Program-made: the position numbers and the translations under genes
NCBI RefSeq assembly: GCF_022539505.1
Contig: NC_061513.1
Coordinates: 350,281,696 to 350,345,695 of the forward strand
Length of the DNA stretch: 64,000 nucleotides
Direction of reading: 5' to 3'
Source: Lolium rigidum
Lineage: Eukaryota; Streptophyta; Magnoliopsida; Poales; Poaceae
Notes under the pieces: model-generated
What the model saw: the letters and a program-made list of their open reading frames with translations, nothing else
The model's database searches: none
Told to the model about the DNA's origin: nothing
Shown: in pieces, positions 1 to 13,101 of the stretch
How positions within the stretch are numbered: the first letter of the stretch is position 1
Layout: each line of letters starts with the position of its first letter

Positions 1-2468
1 AGCGATCAAAACAATGTAAATGACATGAGTAAACAAGTGAATCATAAAGCAAAGACTTTTCATGAATAGTACTTCAAGACAAGCATCAATAAGTCTTGCA
101 TAAGAGTTAACTCATAAAGCAATAATTCAAAGTAAAAGCATTGAAGCAACACGATGGAAGATTAAGTTTCAGCGGTTGCTTTCAACTTGTAACAAGTATA
201 TCTCATGGATAGTTGTCAACATAGAGTAATATAACAAATGCAATATGCAAGTATGTAGGAATCGATGCACAGTTCACACCAGTGTTTGCTTCTTGAGGTG
301 GAGAGAAATAGGTGAACTGACTCAACATTAAAAGTAAAAGAAAGGTCCTTCAACGAGAAAAGCATCGATTGCTATATTTGTGCTAGAGCTTTTATTTTGA
401 AAACATGAAACAATTTTGTCAACGGTAGTAATAAAGCATATGAGTTATGTAAATTATATCTTACAAGTTGCAAGCCTCGTGCATAGTATACTAATAGTGC
501 CCGCACCTTGTCCTAATTAGCTTGGACTACCGGATCATCGCAATACACATGTTTTAACCAAGTGTCACAATGGGGTACCTCCATGCCGCCTGTACAAAGG
601 TCTAAGGAGAAAGCTCGCATTTTGGATTTCACGCTTTTGATTATTCTCAACTTAGACATCCATACCGGGACAATATGGACAACAGATAATGGACTCCTCT
701 TTAATGCATAAGCATGTGGCAACAATTAATTTTCTCATATGAGATTGAGGATATACGTCCAAAACTGAAACTTTCACCATGAATCATGGTTTTAGTTAGC
801 GGCCCAATGTTCTTCTCTAACAATATGCATGCTTAACCATAAGGTGGTAGATCTCTCTTACTTCAGACAAGACGAACATGCATAGCAACTCACATGATAT
901 TCAACAAAGAATAGTTGATGGCGTCCCCGTAAACATGGTTATCGCACAACAAGCAACTTAATAAGAGATAAAGTGCATAAGTACATATTCAATACCACAA
1001 TAGTTTTTAAGCTATTTGTCCCATGAGCTATATATTGCAAAGGTGAATGATGGGAATTTAAAGGTAGCACTCAAGCAATTTACTTTGGAATGGCGGAGAA
1101 ATACCATGTAGTAGGTAGGTATGGTGGACACAAATGGCATAGTGGTTGGCTCAAGGATTTTGGATGCATGAGAAGTATTCCCTCTCGATACAAGGTTTAG
1201 GCTAGCAAGGTTATTTGAAACAAACACAAGGATGAACCGGTGCAGCAAAACTCACATAAAAGACATATTGAAAACATTATAAGAATCTACACCGTCTTCC
1301 TTGTTGTTCAAAACTCAATACTAGAAATTATCTAGACTTTAGAGAGACCAAATATGCAAACCAAATTAGCAAGCTCTAGGTGTTTCTTCATTAATGGGTG
1401 CAAAGTATATCATGCAAGAGCTTAAACATGAGCACAACAATTGCCAAGTATCAAATTATTCAAGACATTTTAGAATTACTACATGTAGCATTTTCCAATT
1501 CCAACCATATAACAATTTAACGAAGAAGAAACTTCGCCATGAATATTATGAGTAAAGCCTAAGGACATACTTGTCCATATGCAACAGCGGAGCGTGTCTC
1601 TCTCCCACACAATGAATGCTAGGATCCATTTTATTCAAACAAAACAAAAACAAAAACAAACCGACGCTCCAAGCAAAGTACATAAGATGTGATGGAATAA
1701 AAATATAGTTTCGAGGGAGGAACCTGGTAATGTTGTCGATGAAGAAGGGGATGCCTTGGGCATCCCCAAGCTTAGACGCTTGAGTCTTCTTAATATATGC
1801 AGGGGTGAACCACCGGGGCATCCCCAAGCTTAGAGCTTTCACTCTTCTTGATCATAGTATATCATCCTCCTCTCTTGACCCTTGAAAACTTCCTCCACAC
1901 CAAACTCGAAACAAACTCATTAGAGGGTTAGTGCATAATCAAAAACTCACATGTTCAGAGGTGACACAATCATTCTTAACACTTCGGACATTGCTCAAAG
2001 CTACTCGGAAGTCAATGGAACAAAGAAATCCATCCCACATAGCAAAAGAAACAATGCGAAATAAAAGGCAGAATCTGTCAAAACAGAACAGATCCGTAAA
2101 GACGAATTTTAAAATGGCACCGAGACTTGCTCGGATGAAAATGCCCAAATTGAATGAAAGTCGCGTACATATCTGAGGATCACTCATGTAAATTGGCATA
2201 ATTCTGAGTTACCTACGGAGAATTTTGCCCAGATTCGTGACTGACAAAGAAATCCGTTTCTACGCGAGTAATCCAAATCTAGTATGAACCTTACTATCAA
2301 CGACTTTACTTGGCACAACAAAACACAAAACTAAGATAAGGAGAGGTTGCTACAGTAGTAAACAACTTCCAAGACTAAAATATAAAACAAAGTACTGTAG
2401 CAAAATAACACATGGGTTATCTCCCAAGAAGTTCTTTCTTTATAGCCATTAAGATGGGCTCAGCAGTT

Positions 2469-3209
2469 TTAATGATGCACTCGCAAGAAATAGTATTTGA
2501 AGCAAAAGAGAACATCAAGAAGCAAATTCAAAACACATTTAAGTCTAACATGCTTCCTATGCATAGGAATCTTGTGAATAAACAAGTTCATGAAGAGCAA
2601 AGTAACAAGCATAGGAAGATAAAACAAGTGTAACTTCAAAAATTTCAGCATATAGAGAGGTGTTTTAGTAACATGAAAATTTCTACAACCATATTTTCCT
2701 CTCTCATAATAACTTTCAGAGGCATCATGAACAAACTCAACAATATAAGTATCACATAAAGCATTCTTATTCACATGCATAAAAGTATCATTACTCTCCA
2801 CATAAGCATAATCAATTTTATTAGTTGTAGTGGGAGCAAATTCAACAAAGTAGCTATCATTATTATTCTCATCAAGTGTAGGAGGCATAGTATAATCACA
2901 ACAAAATTTACTCTCCATAGTAGGTGGCACCAAAAGACCACTATCATTATAATCATCATAAATAGGAGGCAAAGTATCATCAAAGAAAATTTTCTCCTCA
3001 ATGCTTGGGGGACTAAAAATATCATGCTCATCAAAACCAGCTTCCCCAAGCTTAGAATTTTCTATATTATTATCAACAATGGTGTTCAAAGCGTTCATAC
3101 TAATATTACTACCAGCATGCAAATAAGGTTCCATAGGTTTTTTAATTTTCGCATCAAACCATCCATGTCTTAAATCAGGAAATAGAATAAGAAGCTCATT
3201 TTTGTCCAT
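2469..3209 (-). CDS. Retrotransposon-internal ORF, function unknown
   Basis: This 246-aa ORF starts about 135 bp inside the primer-binding site of element A. It begins MDKNELLILFPDLRHGWFDA and has an acidic, Asn/Asp/Tyr-rich middle with repeats of the form PP-(I/T)-(Y/M)-(D/E)-D-(Y/N). The C-terminal third is basic and hydrophobic (about residues 180-246, FLKLHLFYLPMLVTLLFMNL), suggesting a membrane-prone segment. I know this type of ORF as common in non-autonomous Triticeae Gypsy elements, but I cannot assign a function. It occupies the position of gag in element C and has no gag similarity that I can see. It is uninterrupted. Confidence 0.55.
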   Translation of the reverse strand: MDKNELLILFPDLRHGWFDAKIKKPMEPYLHAGSNISMNALNTIVDNNIENSKLGEAGFDEHDIFSPPSIEEKIFFDDTLPPIYDDYNDSGLLVPPTMESKFCCDYTMPPTLDENNNDSYFVEFAPTTTNKIDYAYVESNDTFMHVNKNALCDTYIVEFVHDASESYYERGKYGCRNFHVTKTPLYMLKFLKLHLFYLPMLVTLLFMNLFIHKIPMHRKHVRLKCVLNLLLDVLFCFKYYFLRVHH

Positions 3210-3344
3210 TATGTCAAACTAGTGTAAACAAGAAACAAAAAGTTGCAATTGCATGATCTAAAGGAAATAGCTTTGAGCACAAAAACAACGGCGCCAGAAA
3301 AGTACTTAACCTGGAACTGGAGTATGAGTGCCTTTTACCTTTCC

Positions 3345-3362
3345 TCCCCGGCAACGGCGCCA
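3345..3362 (-). other. Primer-binding site of element A
   Basis: On the minus strand the sequence is TGGCGCCGTTGCCGGGGA, 13 bases after the LTR end. This is the usual primer-binding site of many grass Gypsy elements. A second, partial copy (GGCGCCGTT preceded by TTTTCT) lies at about 3285-3300. Confidence 0.85.
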
Positions 3363-3375
3363 GAAAATAGCTTGA

Positions 3376-5081
3376 TGTCTACGGGAGCTTCTATTCTTGT
3401 AGACAGTGTTGGGCCTCCAAGAGCAGAGGTTTGTAGAACAGCGAGCAAGTTTCCCTTAAGTGGATCACCCAAGGTTTATCGATCTCGGGGAGGAAGAGGT
3501 CAAAGATATCCCTCTCATGCAACCCTGCAACCACAAAGCAAGAAGTCTCTTGTGTCCCCAACACACCTAATAGGTGCACTAGTTCGGCGAAGAGATAGTG
3601 AAATACAGGTGGTATGAATAAGTAGTAGCAACGGCACCGGAAAAGTGCTTTGCCCAGGACAATAAACAAGCAGTAGTAACGCAGCAGTAGTAACGCAATG
3701 AAAACAAGTAAACAAGCAGCGATAGCGATATTTAGGAACAAGGCCTAGGGATTAGACTTTCACTAGTGGACACTCTCAACTTTGATCACATAACAGAATA
3801 GATAAATGCATACTCTACACCCTCTTGTTGGATGATGAACACCACTAATCGTGTAGGATTACACGAACCCTCAATGCCGTAGTTAACAAGCTCCACAATA
3901 TTCGATGTTCATATTTAAATAACCTTAGAGTGCATGAAAGATCAACACGACTAAACCAAGTACTAACATAGCATGCACACTCGTCACCTTCACACTATGT
4001 AGGAGGAATAGATCACATAAATACCATCATAGCAATAGTTAACTTCATAATCTACAAGAGATCATAATCATAGCCTACGCCAAGTACTAACACGGATGCA
4101 CACACTGTCACCATTACACCGTGCAGGAGGAATAAAACTACTTTAATAGCATCACTAGAGTAGCACATAGATAAATTGTGATACAAAACACATTGCAATC
4201 ATAAAAAGATATAAATAAGCACTTCACTATGCCATTCATAACAGTGAATAAGTATTACGTGAAATATAGCCTAAGAGACCCACACGGTGCACACACTTGT
4301 CACCTTTACACACGTGGGACAAGGAGTCTCCGGAGATCACATAAGTAAAACCCACTTGACTAGCATAATGACATCTAGATTACAAGCATCATCATATGAA
4401 TCTCAATCATGTAAGGCAGCTCATGAGATTATTGTATTGAAGTACATAGGAGAGAGATGAACCACATAGCTACCGGTACAGCCCCGAGCCTCGATGGAGA
4501 ACTACTCCCTCCTCATGGGAGACAGGCAGCGTTGATGGAGATGGCGGTGGTGTCGATGGAGGAGCCTTCCGGGGGCACTTCCCCGTCCCGGCGGCGTGCC
4601 GGAACAGAGACTCCTGTCCCCCAGATCTTGGCTTCGCGATGGCGGCGGCTCTGGAAGGTTTCTCGTACCGTGGCTTTTCCGTATCGAGGTTTTAGGTCAA
4701 GGGGGCTTAAATAGGCGAAGAGGCGGCGTCAGAAGGTCAACGGGGCGACGACACTATAGGGGGGCGCGGCCCCCCCTTGGCCGCGCCGGCCTATGGTTTG
4801 GTGGGCCTGTGCCCCCTCTCTGGCGGTTCTCGTGTGTTCTGGATGCTTCCGGGCAAAATAGGAACCTGGGCGTTGATTTCGTCCAATTCCGAGAATATTT
4901 CTTTACTAGGATTTCTAAACCAAAAACAGCGAGAAAACAAGAATCGGCACTTCGGCATCTTGTTAATAGGTTAGTTCCAGAAAATGCACGAATATGACAT
5001 AAAGTGTGCATAAAACATGTATATATCATCAATAAGGTGGCATGGAACATAAGAAATTATCGATACGTCGAAGACGTATCA
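3376..5081 (-). repeat. 5' LTR of element A
   Basis: This 1706-bp LTR reads TGATACGTC...GTAGACA on the minus strand, with TG/CA ends. The boundaries come from comparison with the LTRs of B and C and from the primer-binding site that follows at 3362. The GC-rich block at about 4450-4850 matches the promoter/R block of the other two LTRs. A segment near 3629-3646 resembles the primer-binding site region. Confidence 0.85.
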
Positions 5082-7866
5082 CACCTATTAATGAAGAACT
5101 ACCATAGAGCTTGTTAAAATTTGGTTTGCATGATTGGTCTCTCTAAAGTCTAGATATTTTCTGGTGAGGTGTTTGAACAACAAGGAAGACAGTGTAGAGT
5201 CTTATAATGCTTGCAATATGTTCTTATGTAAGTTTTGTTTTACCGGTTCATACTTGAGTTTGCTTCAAACAACCTTGCTAGCCTAAGCCTTGTATTGAGA
5301 GGGATTACTTCTCGTGCATCCAAAATCCTTGAGCCAAAAACTATGCCACTTGTGTCCACCATACCTACCTACTACATGGTATTTCTCTGCCATTCCAAAG
5401 TAAATTGCTTGAGTGCTACCTTTAAAATTCCATTCTTTGTCTTTGCAATATATAGCTCATGGGAAAAATAGCTTAAAAACTATTGTGGTATTGAATATGT
5501 CGCTTATGTATCTTATTTTCTTATAAGTTGCTTGTTGAGCGATAACCATGTTCCTGGGGACGCCATCAACTATTTCACCTTTGTTGAATATCATGTGAGT
5601 TGCTATGCATGTTCGTATTGTCTGAAGTAAGGGTGATTTATCATGATCAAATGGTTTGAGTATGCATATTGTTAGAGAAGAACATTGGGCCGCTAACTAA
5701 AGCCATGATCCATGGTGGAAGTTTCGGTTTGGACAACAATCCTCAATCTCATATGAGAATATTATCCGTCGTTGAATGCTTATGCATTAAAGAGGAGTCC
5801 ATTATCTCGTTGTCTATGTTGTCCTGGTATGGATGTCTAAGTTGAGAATAATCAAAAGCGAGAAATCCAATGCGAACTTTCTCCTTAGACCTTTGTACAG
5901 AGCGGCATAGAGGTACCCCTTTGTGACACTTGGTTGAAACATATGTTATGCAATGATAATCCATGTAAATCCAAGCTAATTAGGACAAGGTGCGGGCACT
6001 ATTGGTAATCTATGCATGAGGCTTGCAACTTATAAGATGTCTTATACATAACACATATGCTTTATTACTACCGTTGACAAAATTGTTTCTTGTTTTCAAA
6101 ATAAAAGCTCTAGCACAAATATAGCAATCCATGCTTCCCTCTGCGAAGGGCCGTTCTTTTACCTTTATGTTGAGTCAGTTTACCTACTTCCTTCCATCTT
6201 AGAAGCAAACACTTGTGTCAACTGTGCATTGATTCTTACATACTTGCTTATTTGCATTCATCATATTACTTTGTGTTGACCATTACCCATGAGATATGCA
6301 TGTTGAAAGTTGAAAGCAACTGCTGAAACTTATATCTTCCTTTGTGTAGCTTCAATGCCTTTACTTTGAATTTATTGCTTTATGAGTTAACTCTTATGCA
6401 AGACTTATTGATGCCTGTCTTGAAAGTACTATCCATGAAAAGTCTTTGCTATATGATTCAGTTGTTTAGTCATTATCTTTACCATTGCTTTGAATCACTT
6501 CATTCATCTCATATGCTTTGCAATAGTATGATCAAGATTATGTTGGTAGCATGTAACTTCAGAAATTATCCTTGTTATCGTTTACCTACTCGAGGGCAAG
6601 TAGGAACTAAGCTTGGGGATGCTGATACGTCTCCAACGTATCTATAATTTCTTATGTTCCATGCTACTTTTATGATGATACACACATGTTTTATACACAC
6701 TTTATGTCATTATTATGCATTTTCCGGAACTAACCTATTGACAAGATGCCGAAGTGCCAGTTCCTGTTTTCGCTGTTTTTGGTTTCAGAAATCCTAGTAA
6801 GGAAATATTCTCGGAATTGGACGAAATCAACGCCCAGTATCTTATTTTTCCACGAAGCTTCCAGAACACCGGAGAGAGACCAGAGGGGAGCCAGGGGGCC
6901 CACACGCCAGGGCGGCGCAGCCAAGGGGTGGGGCGCGCCCCCCTATGGTGTGGCCCCACCAGGGCCCCTCCGAGGCTGCCCTTCCGCCTACTTAAAGCCT
7001 CCGTCGCGAAAACCCTAGAAGAATAAGCCACGACACGAGAAAAGTTCCAGAGCCGCCGCCATCGCGAAGCCAAGATTCGGGGGACAGAAGTCTCTGTTCC
7101 GGCACGCCGTCGGGACGGGGAAGTGCCCCCGAAAGGCATCTCCATCGACACCACCGCCATCTTCATCGACGTTGCTGTCTCCTATGATGAGGAGGGAGTA
7201 GTTCTCCCCCGAGGCTGATGGCTCTACCGTAGCTTTGTGGTTCATCTCTCTCTTTGTGATCTAGTTGAATATCATCTATGTGCTACTCTAGTGATGTTAT
7301 TAAAGTAGTCTATTCCTCCTCCATGATGTAATGTTGACAGTGTGTGCATCATGTAGTACTTGGTATAAGCTATGTGATCTCTTGTATATTATGAAGTTAA
7401 CTATTACTATGATAGTATTGATGTGATCTATTCCCCCTTTCATAGCCCGACGGTGACGGTGTGCATGCTATGTTAGTACTTGGTATAATTGCAATGGTCT
7501 ATCATGCACTCTAAGGTTACTTAAATATGAACTCCGGATGTTGTGGAGCTTGTTAACTCCGGCATTGAGGTGCTCTTGTAGCCCTACACAATGAATGGTG
7601 TTTATTATCCAACAAGAGAGTGTAGAGTAGTTTCAGTCATGTGATCAATGTTGAGAGTGTCCACTAGTGAAAGTAGGATCCCTAGGCCTTGTTTCCAAGC
7701 ATCGAAACTCCGTTTATTTACTGTTCCATTGCATGTTTACTCGCTGCCATATTTATTTCAGATTGCTATTACCACTCATATTCATCCATATTACTTGTAT
7801 TTCACTATCTCTTCGCCGAACTAGTGCACCTATACATCTGACAAGTGTATTAGGTGTGTTGGGGAC
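5082..7866 (+). mobile_element. Gypsy-type LTR retrotransposon B, 3' part (split)
   Basis: This is the internal 3' region (5082-6622) and the first part of the 3' LTR (6623-7866) of the host element. It matches element C at about 11580-13101. Its 5' part lies left of A, outside the window. C interrupts the LTR at 7866, and the LTR resumes at 14696-14768. No coding region is seen in the visible part. Confidence 0.85.
6623..7866 (+). repeat. 3' LTR of element B, first segment
   Basis: It starts TGATACGTCTCC just after a purine-rich stretch (AAGCTTGGGGATGC). It is co-linear with the reverse complement of the A LTR, including a GC-rich block at about 6880-7200. The last five bases, GGGAC (7862-7866), are the left copy of C's target duplication. 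Confidence 0.87.
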
Positions 7867-9475
7867 TGATACGTCTCAAACGTATCTATAATTTCTTATG
7901 TTCCATGCTACTTTTATGATGATACTCACATGTTTTATACATACTTTATGTCATATTTATGCATTTTCCGGCACTAACCTATTAACGAGATGCCGAAGAG
8001 CCAGTTGATGTTTTCTGTTGTTTTTGGTTTCAGAAATCCTAGTAAGGAAATATTCTCGGAATTGGACGAAATCAACGCCCGAGGGCCTATTTTTCCACGA
8101 AGCTTCCAGAAGACCGAGGGAGAAACGAAGTGGGGCCACGGGGCGCCGCCACACTAGGGCGGCGCGGCCTAGAGGGGGCCCGCGGGGCCCTAGCGTGTGG
8201 GGCCCCCGTGACGCCCTCTGACCTGCCCTTCCGCCTACTTAAAGCCTTCGTCGCGAATACCCCAGTACCGAGAGCCACGATACGGAAAACCTTCCAGAGA
8301 CGCCGCGCCGCCAATCCCATCTCGGGGGATTCGGGAGATCGCCTCCGGCACCCTGCCGGAGAGGGGAATCATCTCCCGGAGGACTCTTCATCGCCATGAT
8401 CGCCTCCGGATCGATGTGTGAGTAGTTCACCCCTGGACTATGGGTCCATAGCAGTAGCTAGATGGTTGTCTTCTCCTCTTGTGCTATCTTTGTTAGATCT
8501 TGTGAGCTGACTAACATGATCAAGATCATCTATTTGTAATGCTACATGTTGCGTTTATTGGGATCCGATGAATATGGAATACTATGCTATGTTGATTATC
8601 AATCTATCTATGTGTTGTTTATGATCTTGCATGCTCTCCGTTATTAGTAGAGGCTCTGGCCAAGTCGTTACTTGTAACTCCAAGAGGGAGTATTTATGCT
8701 AGATAGTGGGTTCATGCCTCCATTAAATCTGGGACCAGTGACAGAAAGTTCTAAGGTTGTGGATGTGATGTTGCCACTAGGGATAAAACATCAATGCTAT
8801 GTCTAAGGATGTATTTGTTGATTACATTACGCACCATACTTAATGCAATTGTCTGTTGTTTGCAACTTAATACTGGAGGGGTTCGGATGATAACCTGAAG
8901 GTGGACTTTTTAGGCATAGATGCATGCTGGATAGCGGTCTATGTACTTTGTTGTAATGCCCAATTGAATCTCACACTACTCATCATAACATGTATGTGCA
9001 TGGTCATGCTCTCTTTATTTGTCAATTGCCCAACTGTAATTTGTTCACCCAACATGCTATTTATCTTATGGGAGAGACACCACTAGTGAACTGTGGACCC
9101 CAGTCCATTCTTTTACATCGAATACAATCTACTGCAATACTCGTTCTACATTGTTCTTCGCAAACAATCATCATCCACACTATACATCTAATCCTTTGTT
9201 ACAGCAAGCGGTGAGATTGACAACCTCACTGTCACGTTGGAGCAAAGTAATTTGGTTGTGGTGTGCAGGTTCCACGTTGGCGCCGGAATCCCTGGTGTTG
9301 CGCCGCACTACACTCCGCCGCCATCAACCTTCAACGTGCTTCTTGGCTCCTACTGGTTCGATAAACCTTGGTTTCTTACTGAGGGAAACTTACTGCTGTA
9401 CGCATCACACCTTCCTCTTGGGGTTCCCAACGGTCGCGTGTTGAACGGAAAGACATACGTCAACTACGCGCAGCA
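7867..9475 (+). repeat. 5' LTR of element C
   Basis: This 1609-bp LTR has TG/CA ends. The first 400-450 bp resemble the A and B LTRs. The rest (about 8300-9475) is largely different from them, although the last 150 bp show weak similarity (GATAAACCTTGG, GGGAAACTTACTGCTGT). Confidence 0.95.
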
Positions 9476-9485
9476 AGTAAATTTT

Positions 9486-9503
9486 CGGCGCCGTTGCCGG
9501 GGA
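9486..9503 (+). other. Primer-binding site of element C
   Basis: CGGCGCCGTTGCCGGGGA lies 10 bases after the LTR end. It differs from A's site only in the first base. Confidence 0.85.
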
Positions 9504-9794
9504 GATCAAGACACGCTGCAAGGGGAGTCTCCACCTCCAATCTCTTTACTTTGTTTTTGTCTTGCTTTACTTTTATTTACTACTTTGTTTGCTGCACTAA
9601 AACAAAACACAAAAAAATCAGTTGATGGTTTTACTTTATTTACTATCTTGTTTGCCATATTAAAAACACAAAAAAAATTAGTTACTTGCTTTACTTTATT
9701 TATTATTTTGTTTGCGTTCTCTATATAAAAAAACACAAAAAAATTAGTTACTTGCACTTACTTTATCTAGTTTGCTTTATTTACTATTGTTAGA

Positions 9795-10427
9795 ATGAGT
9801 AATCCTGAAGTTGAAGTTCGTTTGTTTAAGCAACAAGGGGGAGAATGTTTAAAAGATGCTTGGTATAGAATTAGTGATGCTCATAATAGGTGCACTGAGA
9901 AATACTCCACTATTATCCTACTTAGGAATTTTTATGTTGGTATCTCTAGCTGGAATAGGTATGTCCTTGATACTCTTGCGAGAGGTAATTTCCTAGGCAC
10001 TCCTGCTTTAGAAGCTAGTTGCATTATTGAGAGTCTAGTTGGAATACCACCTGTTAATGAAGTTAAAATTGAAATCTCTCTTGAAGATGTCATGAAAAAG
10101 TTGGAAACCATAGAGCAAAATCTTCCAAGTATTAATACCAAATTGGGAATATTACTTAATAGCACTGATAAACTTGATAAATCTCCGGGTGGAATTAATG
10201 AGAGAATTGCCATCTTAGAAACTTGTGCTACTCATGATAATCAAACCCATAGGATTAGTGAACTTGAAGAAGCTATGGGAACCTTGGGTTCAACATTTTC
10301 TTCTCTTAAGTTTAAGGAGAAAGCTTATGTGGGAAAGGAGCAAAAGTTCATGTATGTCTCTAAGGTGCCTAAGCCAAAAAAAACTATTATAGGCCTAAAA
10401 TTGACAAAGCCCTTAGCACCACTTTAG
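9795..10427 (+). CDS. Gag-like protein of element C (truncated gag)
   Basis: The ORF is 210 aa and starts MSNPEVEVRLFKQQGGECLK. Residues 1-85 resemble the retrotransposon gag core of grass Gypsy elements: LKDAWYRISDAHNRC, then LLRNFYVGISSWNRYVLDTL, then GNFLGTPALEA. Residues 95-170 look like a coiled coil (LEDVMKKLETIEQNL, INERIAILE). There is no CCHC zinc knuckle and no protease or polymerase follows, so the product could at most form or join particles. The ORF ends at a TAG and degraded coding-like sequence continues for about 80 bases. It is A/T-rich in codon use, as is usual for this family. Confidence 0.7.
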   Translation: MSNPEVEVRLFKQQGGECLKDAWYRISDAHNRCTEKYSTIILLRNFYVGISSWNRYVLDTLARGNFLGTPALEASCIIESLVGIPPVNEVKIEISLEDVMKKLETIEQNLPSINTKLGILLNSTDKLDKSPGGINERIAILETCATHDNQTHRISELEEAMGTLGSTFSSLKFKEKAYVGKEQKFMYVSKVPKPKKTIIGLKLTKPLAPL

Positions 10428-13101
10428 ATAATGGAACATCTAAGATACCTATTGTGACAAGTTGTGAAAATTACGCTGTTGATGCTTCATCTCTTGATAA
10501 CACTTGATACACACTTTGTGCGCCCAGCTGAAAGGCGTTAAAGAAAAGCGCTTATGGGAGACAACCCATGATTTTACTACAGCACTTTTGTTTTATATTT
10601 GAGTCTTGGAAGTTGTTACTACTGTAGCAACCTCTCCTTATGTTAATTTTGTTGCATTGTTGTGCCAAGTAAAGTCTTTGATAGTAGAGTTGATACTAGA
10701 TTTGGATTGCTGCGCAGTAACAGATTTCTTACTGTCACGAATTTGAGTCGCCCCGTCTGTAGGTAACTCGGAAAATTATGCCAATTTACGTGCGTGATCC
10801 TCAGATATGTACGCAACTTTCATTAAATTTGGGAATTTTCATCTGAGGAAGTTTAGTGCCCCATAAAAATACGTCTTTACGTACTGTTCTGTTTTGACAG
10901 ATTCTGCCTTTTATTTCGCATTGCCTGTTTTGCTATGTTTGATGGATTTCTTTGTTCCATTAACTTTCAGTAGCTTTGTGCAATGTCCAGAAGTGTTAAG
11001 AATGATTATGTCACCTCTGAACATGTGAATTTTTGATTATGCACTAACCCTCTAATGAGTTTGTTTTGAGTTTGGTGTGGAGGAAGTTTTCAAGAATCAA
11101 GAGAGGAGGATGATACAATATGATCAAGGAGAGTGAAAGCTTTAAGCTTGGGGATTCCCCGGTGGTTCATCCCTGCATATTTCAAGAAGACTCAAGCGTC
11201 TAAGCTTGGGGATGCCCAAGGCATCCCCTTCTTCATCGACAACATTATCAGGTTCCTCTAGTGAAACTATATTTTTATTCCATCACATCTTATGTGCTTT
11301 ACTTGGAGCGTCTGTATGTTTTTGTTTTTGTTTTGTTTGAATAAAGTTGGATCCTAGCATTCATTGTGTGGGAGAGAGACACGCTCCGCTGTTGCATATG
11401 GACAAATACGTCCTTAGGCTTTACTCATAATATTCATGGCGAAGGTTGAACTGCTTCGTTAAATTGTTATATGGTTGGAAACGGGAAATGCTACATGTGG
11501 TAATTGGTATAATATCTTGAATAATGTGATACTTGGCAATTTTTGTGCTCATGTTTAAGCTCTTGCATCATATACCTTGCACCTATTAATGAAGAAATAC
11601 ATAGAGCTTGCTAAAATTTGGTTTGCATGATTGGTCTCTCTAAGGTCTAGATATTTTCTAGTAAGGGTCGAACAACAAGGAAGACGGTGTAGAGTCTTAT
11701 AATGCTTACAATATGTCTTTTATGTGAGTTTTGCTGTACCAGTTCATACTTGTGTTTGCTTTAAACAACCTTGCTAGCCTAAACCTTGTATCGAGAGGGA
11801 ATACTTCTCATACATCCAAAATCCTTGATCCAAACACTATGCCACTTGTGTCCACCATACCTACCTACTACATGGTATTTCTCCGCCATTCCAAAGTAAA
11901 TTGCTTGAGTGCTACCTTTAAAATTTCTATTCTTTATCTTTGCAATATATAGCTCATGGGACAAATAGCCTAAAAACTATTGTGGTATTGAATATGTACT
12001 TATGCATCTTATCTCTTATAAATTGCTTGTTGAGCGATAACCATGTTCCTGGGGACGCCATCAACACTTTGTTGAATATCATGTGAGTTGATATGCATGT
12101 TCGTCTTGTCTGGAGTAAGGGTGATTTATCATGATCAAATGGTTTGAGTATGCATATTGTTAGAGAAGAACATTGGGCCGCTAACTAAAGCCATGATCCA
12201 TGGTGGAAGTTTCAGTTTGGACAACAAACCTCAATCTCTTAAGAGAATATTATCTGTTGTTGAATGCTTATGCATTAAAGAGGAGTCCATTATCTGTCGT
12301 CTATGTTGTCCCGGTATGGATGTCTAAGTTGAGAATAATCAAAAGCGAGAAATCCAATGCGAGCTTTCTCCTTAGACCTTTGTACCGGCGGCATAGAGGT
12401 ACCCCTTTGTGACACTTGGTTAAAACATATGCTATGCTATGATAATCCATGTAAATCCAAGCTAATTAGGACAAGGTGCGGGCACTATTGGTATACTATG
12501 CATGAGGCTTGCAACTTGTAGGATATAATTTACATGATACATATGCTTTATTACTACCGTTGACAAAATTGTTTCTTGTTTTCAAAATAAAAGCTCTAGC
12601 ACAAACATAGCAATCAATGCTTCCCTCTGCGAAGGGCCTTTCTTCTACTTTTATGTTGAGTCAGTTCACCTATTTCCTTCTGTCTTAAAAGCAAACACTT
12701 GTGTTAACTGTGCATTGATTCCTACATACTTGCATATTGCACTTGTTATATTACTTTATGCTGACAATATCCATGAGATATACATGTTGAAAGTTGAAAG
12801 CAACCGCTGAAACTTAATCTTCCTTTGTGTTGCTTCAATGCCTTTACTATGAATTTATTGCTTTATGAGTTAACTCTTATGCAAGACTTATTGATGCTTG
12901 TCTTGAAAGTACTATTCATGAAAAGTCTTTGCTATATGATTCAATTGTTTACTCATTGCATTTACATTGCTTCGAATCGATGCATTCATTACATGTGCTT
13001 ACAATAGTATTGATCAAGATTATGATAGCATGTCACTTAAGAAATTATCTTTGTTATCGTTTACCTACTCGGGACGAGTAGGAACTAAGCTTGGGGATGC
13101 T
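10428..13101 (+). other. Non-coding internal region of element C
   Basis: This is AT-rich DNA between the gag-like ORF and the 3' LTR without a supported gene. It shares long blocks with A (reverse complement of about 1-2460) and B (5082-6622). The short motif AAGCTTGGGGAT appears near 11150, 11205 and 13087, the last just before the 3' LTR, where the polypurine tract should be. Confidence 0.7.

Larger units (their letters stand above)
1..5081 (-). mobile_element. Non-autonomous Gypsy-type LTR retrotransposon A, 5' part
   Basis: The element reads on the minus strand. Its 5' LTR is at 3376-5081, its primer-binding site at 3345-3362, and its internal region runs leftwards out of the window. 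The internal part has one ORF (2469-3209) and long AT-rich non-coding sequence. About 1010-2460 is the reverse complement of the internal region of element C (about 10550-12000). No reverse transcriptase, integrase or protease is visible. The right edge abuts B sequence exactly at 5081/5082, so A inserted into B; a 5-bp target duplication would be CACCT (5082-5086), but the other side is outside the window. The LTR resembles the TGATACGTCT families of Triticeae (Sabrina/WHAM-like, by memory). Confidence 0.85.

Noticed and set aside
1012..1248. Conserved 78-aa ORF also found at 5235 and 11731
   Set aside because: It recurs only because the three elements share this non-coding DNA; its frame differs in length and ends between copies, and it follows no known gene.
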